A DNA stretch of 64,000 bases from Seonamhaeicola aphaedonensis. Lineage in GTDB: Bacteria; Bacteroidota; Bacteroidia; Flavobacteriales; Flavobacteriaceae. The DNA is taken from contig NZ_QRDX01000001.1 of assembly GCF_003386195.1 (NCBI RefSeq), positions 558,001 to 622,000 of the forward strand. Reading direction: 5' to 3'. The position numbers and the translations under genes are program-made. The notes beneath the pieces are model-generated. The model had not been told where the DNA came from. It did not search any database and worked only from the letters and a program-made list of their open reading frames with translations. Within the stretch, counting starts at the first letter, position 1; every line of letters begins with the position of its first letter. Below are positions 44,646 to 54,749 of this stretch, piece after piece.

Positions 44646-44891
44646 TTTGTTTTACAATTTATTAAGTCTCATTATTGTAGTTTATTAAAACGAACTAAAA
44701 CAGATTTTTTGCAGATATAATTATCCTGATTTATTTCCCAAAGATAATTTCGGACGTTTCATAATTATATATTCAGATCTTTAAACCGAAACTAAAAAAT
44801 TATTTTAACATGAAGTCGTTGTTATTTTCAGTTTAAATAATTAAATTTTATGAATTACTCATTTTTAGCGGCTTCTATTTAAAAGATTTTT

Positions 44892-44907
44892 ATTATGCGT
44901 GCATAAT
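44892..44907. promoter_or_regulatory. Palindromic operator candidate ATTATGC-GT-GCATAAT
   Basis: A perfect 7-bp inverted repeat with a 2-bp spacer, 53 bp before the ATG of the third TonB receptor. The 315-bp region 44646-44960 otherwise shows AT-rich DNA without an ORF, a clear -7 box or a glmS terminator. A symmetric site of this size suits a dimeric repressor such as a MarR-type protein (inference). Confidence 0.5.
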
Positions 44908-44960
44908 TTTTATGATTTTATTTTTATATTGCTTTAATAATTTAAACTAATTCACTCCAA

Positions 44961-47774
44961 ATGAAAACAATTATCCCTCTTCTGTTGTTGTTGTTTTGTT
45001 TTTCAATTCATTCTCAAACAACTATTTCAGGCTCTGTAAAAGACAATAATGGTCAGCCCTTACCAGGAGCTAATATCCTTATTATTGGAACTTCTTCCGG
45101 AACAGTAACCGATTTTGATGGTAATTTTACATTAACTTACTCACAAAACCCACCATTTACAGTTCAAGCTAGTAGTGTTGGATTTGAAACTGATACACAA
45201 GAAGTAACCTCAAATAATCAAACATTGAATTTTGTTCTAAATGAAGGTACTTCACTCGATGAAGTTGTTATTTCGGCATCCAGAACTCCAGAACGCATTT
45301 TTGAATCTCCAGTTACTGTAGAGCGTTTTGGTATTAATGAAATTAAGAATACGGCCTCAGCTGATTTTTATGACGGATTGGAAAACCTTAAGGGTGTAGA
45401 TGTAAACGTTAATAGTTTAACCTTTAAATCTGTAAATACAAGAGGTTTTGCCACCTTTGCTAATAATAGGTTTATGCAGTTAGTAGATGGTATGGATAAC
45501 TCTACACCAGCACTTAACTTCCCTATCGGGAATTTAGTTGGGATGATAGATATAGATGTTCAAAGCGTAGAAATTTTACCTGGAGCTGCGTCAGCACTTT
45601 ATGGTGCTAATGCGTTTAATGGGATTTTATTTATGCGTAGCAAAAACCCATTTGATCACCATGGTATAAGTGCCTACTACAAACAAGGCATAACATCACA
45701 AGAATCTGCTGGAGATAATGACTACAAAGATTTTGGAATTAGAGCAGCTCACAAGTTTAGTGATAAGTTTGCGGCTAAGGTTAACTTTGGGTATTTGCAA
45801 GGAACCGACTGGATGGCCACTAGTGAAGAAGACAAACTTAATAGAGGGTTTGACAGAACTAACCCAGATTACGATGGTATTAATATTTATGGAGATGACG
45901 AGAGCCTTAATATGACCCTTGTTGCAGACGGACTTGTTGCTGCTGGGTTACTACCACAAGCTTTAGCCGATTTGGTACCTTCTCAAGATGTAAGTAGAAC
46001 TGGTTATAACGAACGTTACTTAACTGATTACAATGCCGAAAGTGTAAAAGCGGATTGGGGTCTCTATTTTAGACCATGGGCTAATGACTTTGAAATACAG
46101 TATGTTGGTAAGGTTGGGGTTGGCACAACCATATATCAAGGCGCCAATAGATACAATATAAACGGCTTTTTTCAACAGCAACATAAATTAGAATTTAGAA
46201 ATAATAATTTCTTTCTAAGAGGGTACGTTGTAACCGATAAGGCCGGAGACTCTTATGACATGAGTTTTACGGGTAGAAATATTAATAGAGCTTGGAAAGA
46301 TGATTTAGTTTGGCATGGTGAATATGTTGGAACTTATGCTCAAGCATTTGCTGGACTGATCCCCAATGTTCCTGCTGGGAATGTTGATGCTGCTCATGCT
46401 ATTGCAAGACAAATAGCAGACATGGGACGTTTTGAACCTGGAACTCCTGAATTTGAAGCGGCATTTAACAGAAGTATAAATGATCCAGACTTAGCAACCG
46501 GATCTAAATTTCAAGACCAATCAAAGTATTACCATGCCGATGCTAATTATAATTTTGGTCATTTATGGGAGTTTGCTGAGGTTCAAATTGGCGGATCATA
46601 CAGACAATATAGCTTAAATTCATTTGGAACCATTTATACTGATACCGATGGGCCTATAGACTATTCGGAATATGGATTATATACTCAGATTCAAAAGAAT
46701 ATGGAGCTCAATGAAACTATGGATTTAAAACTCACAGGATCTATTCGTTATGATAAATCAGAGTTTTTCGATGGCTTCTTTTCCCCTAGATTTTCTGCAG
46801 GTTTAACGGTTAATGAAAATCATAATATTAGGGCTTCTGTACAAACTGGGTTTAGAAACCCAACTACCCAAGATTTATTTATTGGATTAAATTCTGGAAG
46901 AGCTATTTTAATAGGGTCTGCTCCTGACAATTTAGATAGATATACCAATAATTACCCTGTTAGTTTAGCTGGACAATTAGGATTTGGACAACCATCCACA
47001 ATTACACAAACTGGGCGAGTAGCCTATGAAAACTCATATACAGTTAATTCTCTCTTACAATTATTAGCCACAGGAGACCCTTCTGTCTTAGCGTCACCTA
47101 ATGCTATAGCCAATCCAGACGTTGTTAAACCTGAGCAAATCACCTCTTATGAAGTAGGATACCGCGGTAAATTAAATAATTTCACTGTAGATTTTAGTGC
47201 TTACTACAACTCTTATAAAAATTTCTTGACACAACCTCTAGTTGTATCTCCTTTTTATGGCACTGTTGGAGATAACTCCTTGTCTGTGGCTGCTATTGCT
47301 AATGGAGATTTCCAAATATATAGCACTTATACCAACTCTTCAGCTGATGTCAATTCATATGGTGCGTCATTAGGTCTGTCGACTAAAGTTTTTGGAAATT
47401 TTGATTTAAGTGGAAATTACACTTATGCTAAGTTAGACTTCGATCAAGAAGCTAACCCAAATTTAACAACCAATTTTAACACACCAGAACATAGAGTTAA
47501 AGCATCTTTTGGAAACACCAATGTATTTAAAAACTTTGGCTTTAACGTAGCGTGGCGATGGAGTGATAATTACTTCTGGGAATCATCTTTTGGTACTGGT
47601 GCTGTACCGGCATATCATGTATTAGATGCTCAGATTAATTTAAAAGTACCTAGTTTCAAATCAACATTTAAAGCGGGTGCTACAAACCTGTTAGGAGATG
47701 AATATACACAAGCCTTTGGAACTGGTTTTATTGGCTCAATGTATTATGTCTCTTGGACAATTAATAATCTATAA
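44961..47774 (+). CDS. TonB-dependent receptor
   Basis: Outer-membrane receptor of 937 residues. Signal peptide 1-18 (LLLLLFCFSIHSQ), carboxypeptidase-like domain about 20-95 (GSVKDNNGQPLPGANILIIG, DFDGNFTLTY), a TonB-box-like DEVVISASRTPERIFESPVTVE near 104-124, a plug (about 125-235, with VNTRGFATFANNRFMQLVDGMDNSTPAL) and a barrel that ends SMYYVSWTINNL. It is single, with no SusD-like partner. A stem-loop terminator follows directly, and a palindromic operator candidate stands before it, so it is probably a regulated monocistronic gene. Its ligand is unknown. Confidence 0.91.
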   Translation: MKTIIPLLLLLFCFSIHSQTTISGSVKDNNGQPLPGANILIIGTSSGTVTDFDGNFTLTYSQNPPFTVQASSVGFETDTQEVTSNNQTLNFVLNEGTSLDEVVISASRTPERIFESPVTVERFGINEIKNTASADFYDGLENLKGVDVNVNSLTFKSVNTRGFATFANNRFMQLVDGMDNSTPALNFPIGNLVGMIDIDVQSVEILPGAASALYGANAFNGILFMRSKNPFDHHGISAYYKQGITSQESAGDNDYKDFGIRAAHKFSDKFAAKVNFGYLQGTDWMATSEEDKLNRGFDRTNPDYDGINIYGDDESLNMTLVADGLVAAGLLPQALADLVPSQDVSRTGYNERYLTDYNAESVKADWGLYFRPWANDFEIQYVGKVGVGTTIYQGANRYNINGFFQQQHKLEFRNNNFFLRGYVVTDKAGDSYDMSFTGRNINRAWKDDLVWHGEYVGTYAQAFAGLIPNVPAGNVDAAHAIARQIADMGRFEPGTPEFEAAFNRSINDPDLATGSKFQDQSKYYHADANYNFGHLWEFAEVQIGGSYRQYSLNSFGTIYTDTDGPIDYSEYGLYTQIQKNMELNETMDLKLTGSIRYDKSEFFDGFFSPRFSAGLTVNENHNIRASVQTGFRNPTTQDLFIGLNSGRAILIGSAPDNLDRYTNNYPVSLAGQLGFGQPSTITQTGRVAYENSYTVNSLLQLLATGDPSVLASPNAIANPDVVKPEQITSYEVGYRGKLNNFTVDFSAYYNSYKNFLTQPLVVSPFYGTVGDNSLSVAAIANGDFQIYSTYTNSSADVNSYGASLGLSTKVFGNFDLSGNYTYAKLDFDQEANPNLTTNFNTPEHRVKASFGNTNVFKNFGFNVAWRWSDNYFWESSFGTGAVPAYHVLDAQINLKVPSFKSTFKAGATNLLGDEYTQAFGTGFIGSMYYVSWTINNL

Positions 47775-47794
47775 TTACTACTTAGTAATCAATC

Positions 47795-47824
47795 AAAAAC
47801 ACCTTCTTTTAGAGGGTGTTTTTG
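47795..47824. terminator. Terminator of the TonB receptor gene
   Basis: AAAAACACC at 47795-47803 pairs with GGTGTTTTT at 47815-47823, and the intervening bases extend the stem (CTTCT/AGAGG with a G-U pair) to a TTT loop. It lies 21 bp after the receptor stop. Confidence 0.85.
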
Positions 47825-47874
47825 CTATTATAAAAAAGCTTAAAAAAACAGCTTTCTTTTTAAATTAAAACCCA

Positions 47875-47882
47875 TATATTTG
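47875..47882 (+). promoter_or_regulatory. -7 box of atpD (TATATTTG)
   Basis: TATATTTG fits TAnnTTTG; the same box with the same following bases (GCAG) stands before rimP. It lies 61 bp upstream of the ATG. The -33 position shows only a TTT-rich stretch at the correct distance. Confidence 0.6.
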
Positions 47883-47940
47883 CAGCCGAAAACAAAACCA
47901 TGTTTTCTAACAATTAAATCGCATAATATTAAACAGATAA

Positions 47941-49452
<1,512 letters not shown>

Positions 49453-49494
49453 TGAATTAATAATTGACAATTATTAATTATTAATTAAAAAATT

Positions 49495-49770
49495 ATGTAT
49501 TTAGAAATTGTATCACCAGAAGCCACTTTATTTAGCGGAGAAGTAGAATCAGTTGCTGTTCCGGGAGTAAATGGAGAGTTTCAAATGCTTAAAGACCACG
49601 CTCCTATTGTATCTTTATTAAAAGAGGGACAGGTTAAAATCTTTGGCAATATTAGCATAGACGAAGAAGTAGAATCTAAGTTTACTAAATCTGATAAAGG
49701 CTTTACTTTGAAAATAAACTCAGGTACCATTGAAATGAAAGATAACAAAGTTATCGTTTTAGCTGACTAA
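49495..49770 (+). CDS. atpC: ATP synthase F1 subunit epsilon, short form
   Basis: The N-terminal beta-sandwich of the epsilon subunit, which binds gamma and the c-ring: MYLEIVSPEATLFSGEVESVAVPGVNGEFQMLKDHAPIV in the family pattern. At 91 residues the protein ends after the sandwich and lacks the two C-terminal helices (E. coli: 139 residues) that can inhibit ATP hydrolysis. The stop is followed 15 bp later by a strong terminator, so the short end is genuine rather than a frameshift. Short epsilon forms are common in this phylum. Loss of epsilon inhibition is the inferred result. Confidence 0.95.
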   Translation: MYLEIVSPEATLFSGEVESVAVPGVNGEFQMLKDHAPIVSLLKEGQVKIFGNISIDEEVESKFTKSDKGFTLKINSGTIEMKDNKVIVLAD

Positions 49771-49784
49771 ATAAAATATCACAT

Positions 49785-49830
49785 ATAAAAACAGAAAAGC
49801 GAACCATTTGGTTCGCTTTTCTGTTTTTAT
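49785..49830. terminator. Bidirectional intrinsic terminator, perfect 22-bp stem
   Basis: The arms 49785-49806 and 49809-49830 are exactly complementary around a 2-nt loop, with the GCGAACC core and A/T-rich ends that give U-tracts on both strands. It separates atpC and infB, which converge. Confidence 0.93.
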
Positions 49831-49900
49831 AATTTGGATTTATATTGTGTTGAGACCTTGAAAACGAGTACAGTTGACAATAGACTTATTATGAAAATTA

Positions 49901-52636
49901 CTATTTCAACTTTTTCTTAACGGCCACTTCTTGGAAGGCTTCAATGATATCACCTTCTTTAATATCGTTGTAATTCTTCACCTGTATACCACAATCGTAT
50001 CCTTTAGAGACTTCTTTTACATCGTCTTTAAAGCGTTTTAATGTGGCTAATTCACCTGTAAATATGACAACACCTTCTCTAATTAATCTCACTCCAGAAT
50101 TTCTAAAAATCTTTCCGTTAGTTACCATACAACCAGCAATGGTTCCAACTTTTGAAATTTTGAACGTTTGTCTGATTTCTGCTGTACCAGTAATCTCTTC
50201 TTTAAACTCTGGCGACAACATACCTTCCATAGCATCTTTTAAATCATTGATTGCATCATAGATGATGGAGTATGTTCTGATATCTATTTCTTCCTTATCT
50301 GCAATGGTACGTGCATTACCCATTGGTCTCACATTAAATCCAATGATAATGGCGTCAGATGCCGAGGCCAAAAGCACATCACTTTCAGTAATAGCTCCAA
50401 CACCTTTATGAAGGATATTAACTTGAATCTCTTCTGTTGAAAGTTTTTGGAACGAATCTGTAAGTGCTTCAACAGAACCATCCACATCTCCTTTAAGGAT
50501 AATGTTAAGCTCTTTAAAGTCTCCAAGGGCAATACGTCTTCCAATTTCATCAAGCGTAATATGGCGTTGCGTTCTAACAGATTGTTCACGTTGTAATTGC
50601 GAGCGTTTAGCAGCAATAGCTTTAGCTTCACGCTCATCCTCAAACACATTGAACTTATCTCCTGCTTGCGGAGCACCATCCAAACCTAAAATAGACACTG
50701 GCGTTGAAGGCCCCGCCTCTTTTAAATCTTTACCGCGTTCATCATGCATAGCTTTTACCTTACCACTATGCTGACCCGCTAAAACATAGTCTCCTACACG
50801 CAAGGTACCTGCCTGAACTAAAATAGTAGACACATAGCCTCGTCCTTTATCTAAAAATGCTTCTACAACGGTGCCTACTGCTGGTTTGTCTGGATTTGCT
50901 TTTAATTCTAATAATTCTGCTTCTAAAAGTACTTTTTCGAGTAATTCTTTTACACCTGTTCCAAATTTTGCAGAAATATCATGAGACTGAATTTTTCCAC
51001 CCCAATCTTCCACCAATAAATTCATATTAGCTAATCCTTCCTTGATTTTTTCAGGGTTGGCATCTGGTTTATCTATTTTGTTTATGGCGAAAACAATTGG
51101 AACGCCAGCCGCCTGAGCATGGGATATAGCCTCTTTGGTTTGCGGCATGATATCATCATCTGCTGCTGCAACAACTATGGCAATATCAGTCACCTGAGCT
51201 CCACGAGCACGCATTGCTGTAAACGCTTCGTGACCAGGCGTATCTAAAAATGCTATTTTTTGTCCACTATCTAATGTAACTCCATAGGCTCCGATGTGTT
51301 GCGTAATACCACCTGATTCTCCAGCAATTACATTCTCTTCACGGATGTAATCCAGAAGTGATGTCTTACCGTGATCAACGTGTCCCATAACCGTTACAAT
51401 TGGCGCTCTTGGTTTTAAGTCATCTGGTGTATCTTCTACCTCTTCAATAGATTCCTCAATATCAGCAGTCACAAATTCTACCTGATAACCAAACTCTTCA
51501 GCTACAATAGATAAGGTTTCGGCATCTAAACGCTGATTCATAGTTACCATCATACCAAGTGACATACATGCCGATATAATTTCGGTAACACTAACATCCA
51601 TCATAGTAGCAACCTCACTGGCTGTAACAAACTCGGTCACTTTAAGTATCTTGCTTTCTGCTGCTTCTGCTTGTAACTCTCTTTCGGTTTGATCTCTATG
51701 CTGATCTCTTTTCTCCCTACGATATTTAGCACCTTTACCTTTGGCTCCTTTACCTTGAAGTTTTTCTAGTGTTTCTCTTACTTGACGTTTTACATCCTCA
51801 TCACTAGGTTCTTCTTTAACAATGGTGGTATTTCTTCTTCCTTTTCCTTTGCCCTTAAAACGATCATTTCCTCTGTTTTGATCCCCTCTTTGGTTTCCAG
51901 CAGGTTGTGCGCCACCAACTTTACTAATTCTACGACGTTTCTTCTTATTTGAAGTATCAGCAGCAGAGGCTCCTTCCTTTTTATCCTCCTTCTTTTTCTT
52001 AGGCTTATTGAACTGCGACAAATCAATTTTATCGCCAGCAATTTTTGGTCCCGTAAGTTTTTGATATTGAGTTTTAACCTTCTCCTCTTTAACAGGAAGT
52101 TCTTCTACTCCTGTAGGGGCTTCTTTTTTAACTTCTTTTTTGGATATTTCCTTTTTCGGAGCTTCTTCTTTTGGAACTTCAACATCCTCGTTATTAGCCA
52201 CTAATTTTTCTTTTATTGGCTTTTCCTCTTTTACCGGAGCTTCTTCTTTTATTCGTGCTTCTTCTTTTTTAGGTTCAGGTTTTTTAGGAGATAGATCAAT
52301 CTTACCTACAGTTTTTAGACCTGAAACGGTAGCGGAAGCTTTTACAACTTCCTCTTGTTTGGCTGTTTCTTTTTGCTTTGCTTCAAGTTCACGCTCGCGT
52401 TGCTCCCTTAGTTCATCTTTTTCTTTTTGTTTAGCTTCACTAACTTCTTTAGAAGCTACTTTTTTGTTAGCATCTGTTTCAAACTCATCCGATAGAATTT
52501 CATAAACCTCTTCAGAAATTTTTGTTGTTGGGCGCTTTTCAATCTCTATACCTTTAGAATCTAAAAATTCTACAGCACGATCTAAAGAGATGTTAAGCTC
52601 GCGTAATACTTTATTTAATCTTATTGTTTCAGCCAT
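49901..52636 (-). CDS. infB: Translation initiation factor IF-2
   Basis: GTPase that brings fMet-tRNA to the 30S subunit. The N-terminal region is an IF2_N domain (about 1-60), then about 300 residues of Lys/Glu-rich disordered sequence, then a second IF2_N copy (about 325-385). The G domain has [29 protein letters not shown] and [10 protein letters not shown]; domains II-IV follow to [35 protein letters not shown]. Length 911 is usual for Bacteroidota. Last gene of rimP-nusA-infB; the nusA stop is 31 bp upstream of its start, so one transcript is likely. Confidence 0.98.
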   Translation of the reverse strand: MAETIRLNKVLRELNISLDRAVEFLDSKGIEIEKRPTTKISEEVYEILSDEFETDANKKVASKEVSEAKQKEKDELREQRERELEAKQKETAKQEEVVKASATVSGLKTVGKIDLSPKKPEPKKEEARIKEEAPVKEEKPIKEKLVANNEDVEVPKEEAPKKEISKKEVKKEAPTGVEELPVKEEKVKTQYQKLTGPKIAGDKIDLSQFNKPKKKKEDKKEGASAADTSNKKKRRRISKVGGAQPAGNQRGDQNRGNDRFKGKGKGRRNTTIVKEEPSDEDVKRQVRETLEKLQGKGAKGKGAKYRREKRDQHRDQTERELQAEAAESKILKVTEFVTASEVATMMDVSVTEIISACMSLGMMVTMNQRLDAETLSIVAEEFGYQVEFVTADIEESIEEVEDTPDDLKPRAPIVTVMGHVDHGKTSLLDYIREENVIAGESGGITQHIGAYGVTLDSGQKIAFLDTPGHEAFTAMRARGAQVTDIAIVVAAADDDIMPQTKEAISHAQAAGVPIVFAINKIDKPDANPEKIKEGLANMNLLVEDWGGKIQSHDISAKFGTGVKELLEKVLLEAELLELKANPDKPAVGTVVEAFLDKGRGYVSTILVQAGTLRVGDYVLAGQHSGKVKAMHDERGKDLKEAGPSTPVSILGLDGAPQAGDKFNVFEDEREAKAIAAKRSQLQREQSVRTQRHITLDEIGRRIALGDFKELNIILKGDVDGSVEALTDSFQKLSTEEIQVNILHKGVGAITESDVLLASASDAIIIGFNVRPMGNARTIADKEEIDIRTYSIIYDAINDLKDAMEGMLSPEFKEEITGTAEIRQTFKISKVGTIAGCMVTNGKIFRNSGVRLIREGVVIFTGELATLKRFKDDVKEVSKGYDCGIQVKNYNDIKEGDIIEAFQEVAVKKKLK

Positions 52637-52667
52637 AAATTGCCTTTAAAATACTCAAATATATGTG

Positions 52668-53900
52668 TTATTCTTCAAATTCTTCTTTTAGAATTCTAAT
52701 AACGTCGTAAATTGTTTCTTCTTCTAAATCTGTTCTCTTTACAAGATCATCTATATCTTGTTCTAGAATACTCTTAGCGGTATCTAAACCTGCTTTACTA
52801 AACTCTTGGATGATCCACTCATCTATTTCATCAGAGAACTCACTTAATTCGACATCTTCTTCAGCGCCTTCTCTAAACACATCAATCTCATAACCCGTTA
52901 ATTGACCTGCCAAACGAATGTTATGACCTCCTCTACCAATAGCTTTACTAACTTCCTCTGGCTTTAATATAACTTCAGCACGTTTGTTCTCTTCATCAAT
53001 TTTTATTGATGTTACTCTCGCAGGGCTTAGCGCTCTTGTTATAAACAATTGTAAGTTATTGGTGTAGTTGATTACATCAATATTTTCGTTTCCTAATTCA
53101 CGAACAATACCATGAATTCTAGAACCCTTCATACCCACACAAGCTCCTACAGGATCTATTCTATCATCATAAGAATCTACGGCTACTTTAGCTTTTTCTC
53201 CAGGAATTCTCACCACTTTTTTAATAGTAATTAACCCATCAAAAACCTCTGGTATTTCCTGTTCAAACAACTTCTCTAGAAATACTGGGGAACTTCTAGA
53301 CATCAATATAGTAGGTTTAGCTCCTTTAAGTTCAACAGACTCTATAACACCTCTTACATTATCCCCTTTTCTAAAAAAATCTGATGGTATTTGTTTGTCT
53401 TTTGGTAATATAATTTCATTACCCTCATCGTCTAACAAAATAACAGCTCTGTGTCGTATATGATGAACCTCAGCAGTGTAAAGTTCACCTACAAGATCTT
53501 TAAATTGCTTGTAAATGATGGTATTGTCATGCTCATGGATTTTTGAAATAAGGTTTTGACGCAATGCCAAAATAGCCCTTCTGCCTAAATCTGCTAATTT
53601 AACTTCCTCAGACACGTCTTCACCAACTTCAAAATCTGGCTCAATTTTTCTAGCTTCAGATAATGAAATTTCCTGATTGGGATCTTCTACTTCTCCATCA
53701 GCAACTACCACTCTATTTCTCCAAATTTCTAAATCACCTTTGTCTGGATTTACAATAATATCGAAATTGTCATCATCACCAAATTTCTTTTTTAAGGCGC
53801 TTCTAAACACATCTTCTAAAATGGCCATTAACGTTACTCTGTCAATCAGCTTATCGTCTTTGAATTCTGAAAAAGATTCAATTAACGCGATATTTTCCAT
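52668..53900 (-). CDS. nusA: Transcription termination/antitermination factor NusA
   Basis: RNA polymerase-associated factor that controls pausing, termination and antitermination. N-terminal domain (about 1-125) beginning ALIESFSEFKDDKLIDRVTLMAILEDVFRSALKKKFG, S1 domain (about 130-200, VGELYTAEVHHIRHRAVILLDDEGNEIILPKDKQIPSDFF), two KH domains (about 230-345, GKVAVDSYDDRIDPVGACVGMKGSRI and EEVSKAIGRGGHNIRLAGQLTGYEI), and a short acidic C-terminus with one AR-like helical hairpin. Length 410 is the form without the extra C-terminal repeats of E. coli (495). It lies 13 bp after rimP, and the start ATG is well supported. Confidence 0.97.
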   Translation of the reverse strand: MENIALIESFSEFKDDKLIDRVTLMAILEDVFRSALKKKFGDDDNFDIIVNPDKGDLEIWRNRVVVADGEVEDPNQEISLSEARKIEPDFEVGEDVSEEVKLADLGRRAILALRQNLISKIHEHDNTIIYKQFKDLVGELYTAEVHHIRHRAVILLDDEGNEIILPKDKQIPSDFFRKGDNVRGVIESVELKGAKPTILMSRSSPVFLEKLFEQEIPEVFDGLITIKKVVRIPGEKAKVAVDSYDDRIDPVGACVGMKGSRIHGIVRELGNENIDVINYTNNLQLFITRALSPARVTSIKIDEENKRAEVILKPEEVSKAIGRGGHNIRLAGQLTGYEIDVFREGAEEDVELSEFSDEIDEWIIQEFSKAGLDTAKSILEQDIDDLVKRTDLEEETIYDVIRILKEEFEE

Positions 53901-53913
53901 AACTCTTACTGAA

Positions 53914-54375
53914 TTAAAATTTAATCATAACTTTTGCTTCTACAATATCTGTGTAAGCGATATTCGCTTCTTTTGTCACTGTTACTTTACCTTTACCAAC
54001 TGGCTTAGGCTCTCTAACTTTCCACCGTAAAGTAATATCACTGTCTGAGGTATTAGAAAGGATACCTTCAAAATTTTCAGACTCGGTTTTTACTTTAAGC
54101 GTTCTGTTGATATTTTTTTTATACTGACGTTGCTTAACCAATGGTGTTGTAGCACCAGCAGACATAACATCAAGTGAAAAGTCTTGCTCTTCTCTATCTA
54201 GATTGTGTTCTATAGCTCTACTAATAAAAATACAATCGTCAACCAAGACACCATGATCACCATCTATAACGACCTTAATTTGATTATCACCTTGGATAGA
54301 AAAATCGATTAGAAATAAATCAGGTCTTTCCTCTAAAGCATCGTTCAATAAATTTTCAACCGTGGTTTTAAACAT
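53914..54375 (-). CDS. rimP: Ribosome maturation factor RimP
   Basis: Needed for late maturation of the 30S subunit. Two-domain protein: alpha/beta N-terminal domain with LFLIDFSIQGDNQIKVVIDGDHGVLVDDCIFISRAIEHNLDREEQDFSLDVMSAGATTPLV and an Sm-like C-terminal domain with INRTLKVKTESENFEGILSNTSDSDITLRW. Length 153 is normal. First gene of rimP-nusA-infB. Its own promoter (TATATTTG at 54439-54446) stands between it and tRNA-Gln, and a terminator-like hairpin lies in the leader at 54390-54410, ending 15 nt before the start codon. Confidence 0.95.
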   Translation of the reverse strand: MFKTTVENLLNDALEERPDLFLIDFSIQGDNQIKVVIDGDHGVLVDDCIFISRAIEHNLDREEQDFSLDVMSAGATTPLVKQRQYKKNINRTLKVKTESENFEGILSNTSDSDITLRWKVREPKPVGKGKVTVTKEANIAYTDIVEAKVMIKF

Positions 54376-54384
54376 TTTTAGTAT

Positions 54385-54410
54385 AAAAAGAGGGGACTTT
54401 CCGTCCCCTC
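54385..54410 (-). promoter_or_regulatory. Terminator-like hairpin in the rimP leader (possible attenuator)
   Basis: GAGGGGAC (54403-54410 on the minus strand) pairs with GTCCCCTC (54390-54397) around a GGAAA loop and is followed by TTTTT at 54385-54389. It is downstream of the rimP promoter and upstream of the start codon, so it could end transcription early. NusA, made from this operon, acts on such signals in other bacteria. Confidence 0.6.
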
Positions 54411-54438
54411 ATTATCTTAATTTTGTCTTTCAACGCTG

Positions 54439-54446
54439 CAAATATA
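54439..54446 (-). promoter_or_regulatory. -7 box of the rimP-nusA-infB operon (TATATTTG)
   Basis: Minus strand TATATTTG, followed by GCAGCG, as at atpD. It predicts a start near 54432 and a leader of about 57 nt that includes the hairpin at 54390-54410. The -33 site has only TTT. Confidence 0.6.
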
Positions 54447-54483
54447 TGATTTTTAATTTAATTTATAAACCATAAAAAAGAAA

Positions 54484-54512
54484 AAGTCCTTACTTAAACG
54501 TAAGGACTTTTA
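54484..54512 (-). terminator. Intrinsic terminator of tRNA-Gln
   Basis: AAAAGTCCTTAC and its complement (54484-54495 with 54500-54512) make a stem with a short loop, and the minus strand continues with a T-run. It lies about 11 bp after the tRNA end and separates the tRNA transcript from the rimP operon. Confidence 0.88.
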
Positions 54513-54522
54513 AAATTATTTG

Positions 54523-54595
54523 TTGGCCTACTAGGGCTCGAACCTAGACTCTTCTGGACCAAAACCAGACGTGTTGCCAGTTACACCATAGGCCA
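54523..54595 (-). tRNA. tRNA-Gln (anticodon TTG)
   Basis: The minus strand folds into a full cloverleaf. The 7-bp acceptor stem TGGCCTA pairs with TAGGCCA; the anticodon stem TCTGG pairs with CCAGA around the loop TTTTGGT, giving anticodon TTG, which reads CAA and, by wobble, CAG. The T-arm contains GGTTCGAGCCC. The 3' CCA is not encoded (the DNA reads A-ACA after the acceptor stem). A good promoter with TTG-N19-TAAATTTG stands 18 bp upstream. It is upstream of rimP-nusA-infB but separated by a terminator and a second promoter. Confidence 0.95.
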
Positions 54596-54612
54596 TTGTG
54601 TAATTAAGGGTG

Positions 54613-54642
54613 CAAATTTAGTACAAAGTTTTTTCTACACAA
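54613..54642 (-). promoter_or_regulatory. Promoter of tRNA-Gln (TTG-N19-TAAATTTG)
   Basis: Minus strand TTG (54640-54642) and TAAATTTG (54613-54620) with exactly 19 bp between them: one of the best sigma-A matches in the window. Confidence 0.8.
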
Positions 54643-54694
54643 ACATTTTTTTGAAAAAAATAATTCCGAAACCTTAACGTTTACTTAAAAAAAT

Positions 54695-54723
54695 TTGACG
54701 TAACGTAATTATTCTTAAATTCG
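54695..54723 (+). promoter_or_regulatory. Promoter of the GT117/DUF2723 gene
   Basis: TTG at 54695-54697 and TAAATTCG at 54716-54723 (one mismatch from TAnnTTTG) with an 18-bp spacer, 26 bp before the ATG. Confidence 0.55.
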
Positions 54724-54749
54724 CCACAGCGAACAAACACAGATATTTT

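Noticed and set aside
50502-52505. Plus-strand open frames inside infB
   Set aside because: Serine- and leucine-rich shadows of the Lys/Glu-rich infB sequence; the infB frame is continuous and has all IF-2 motifs.
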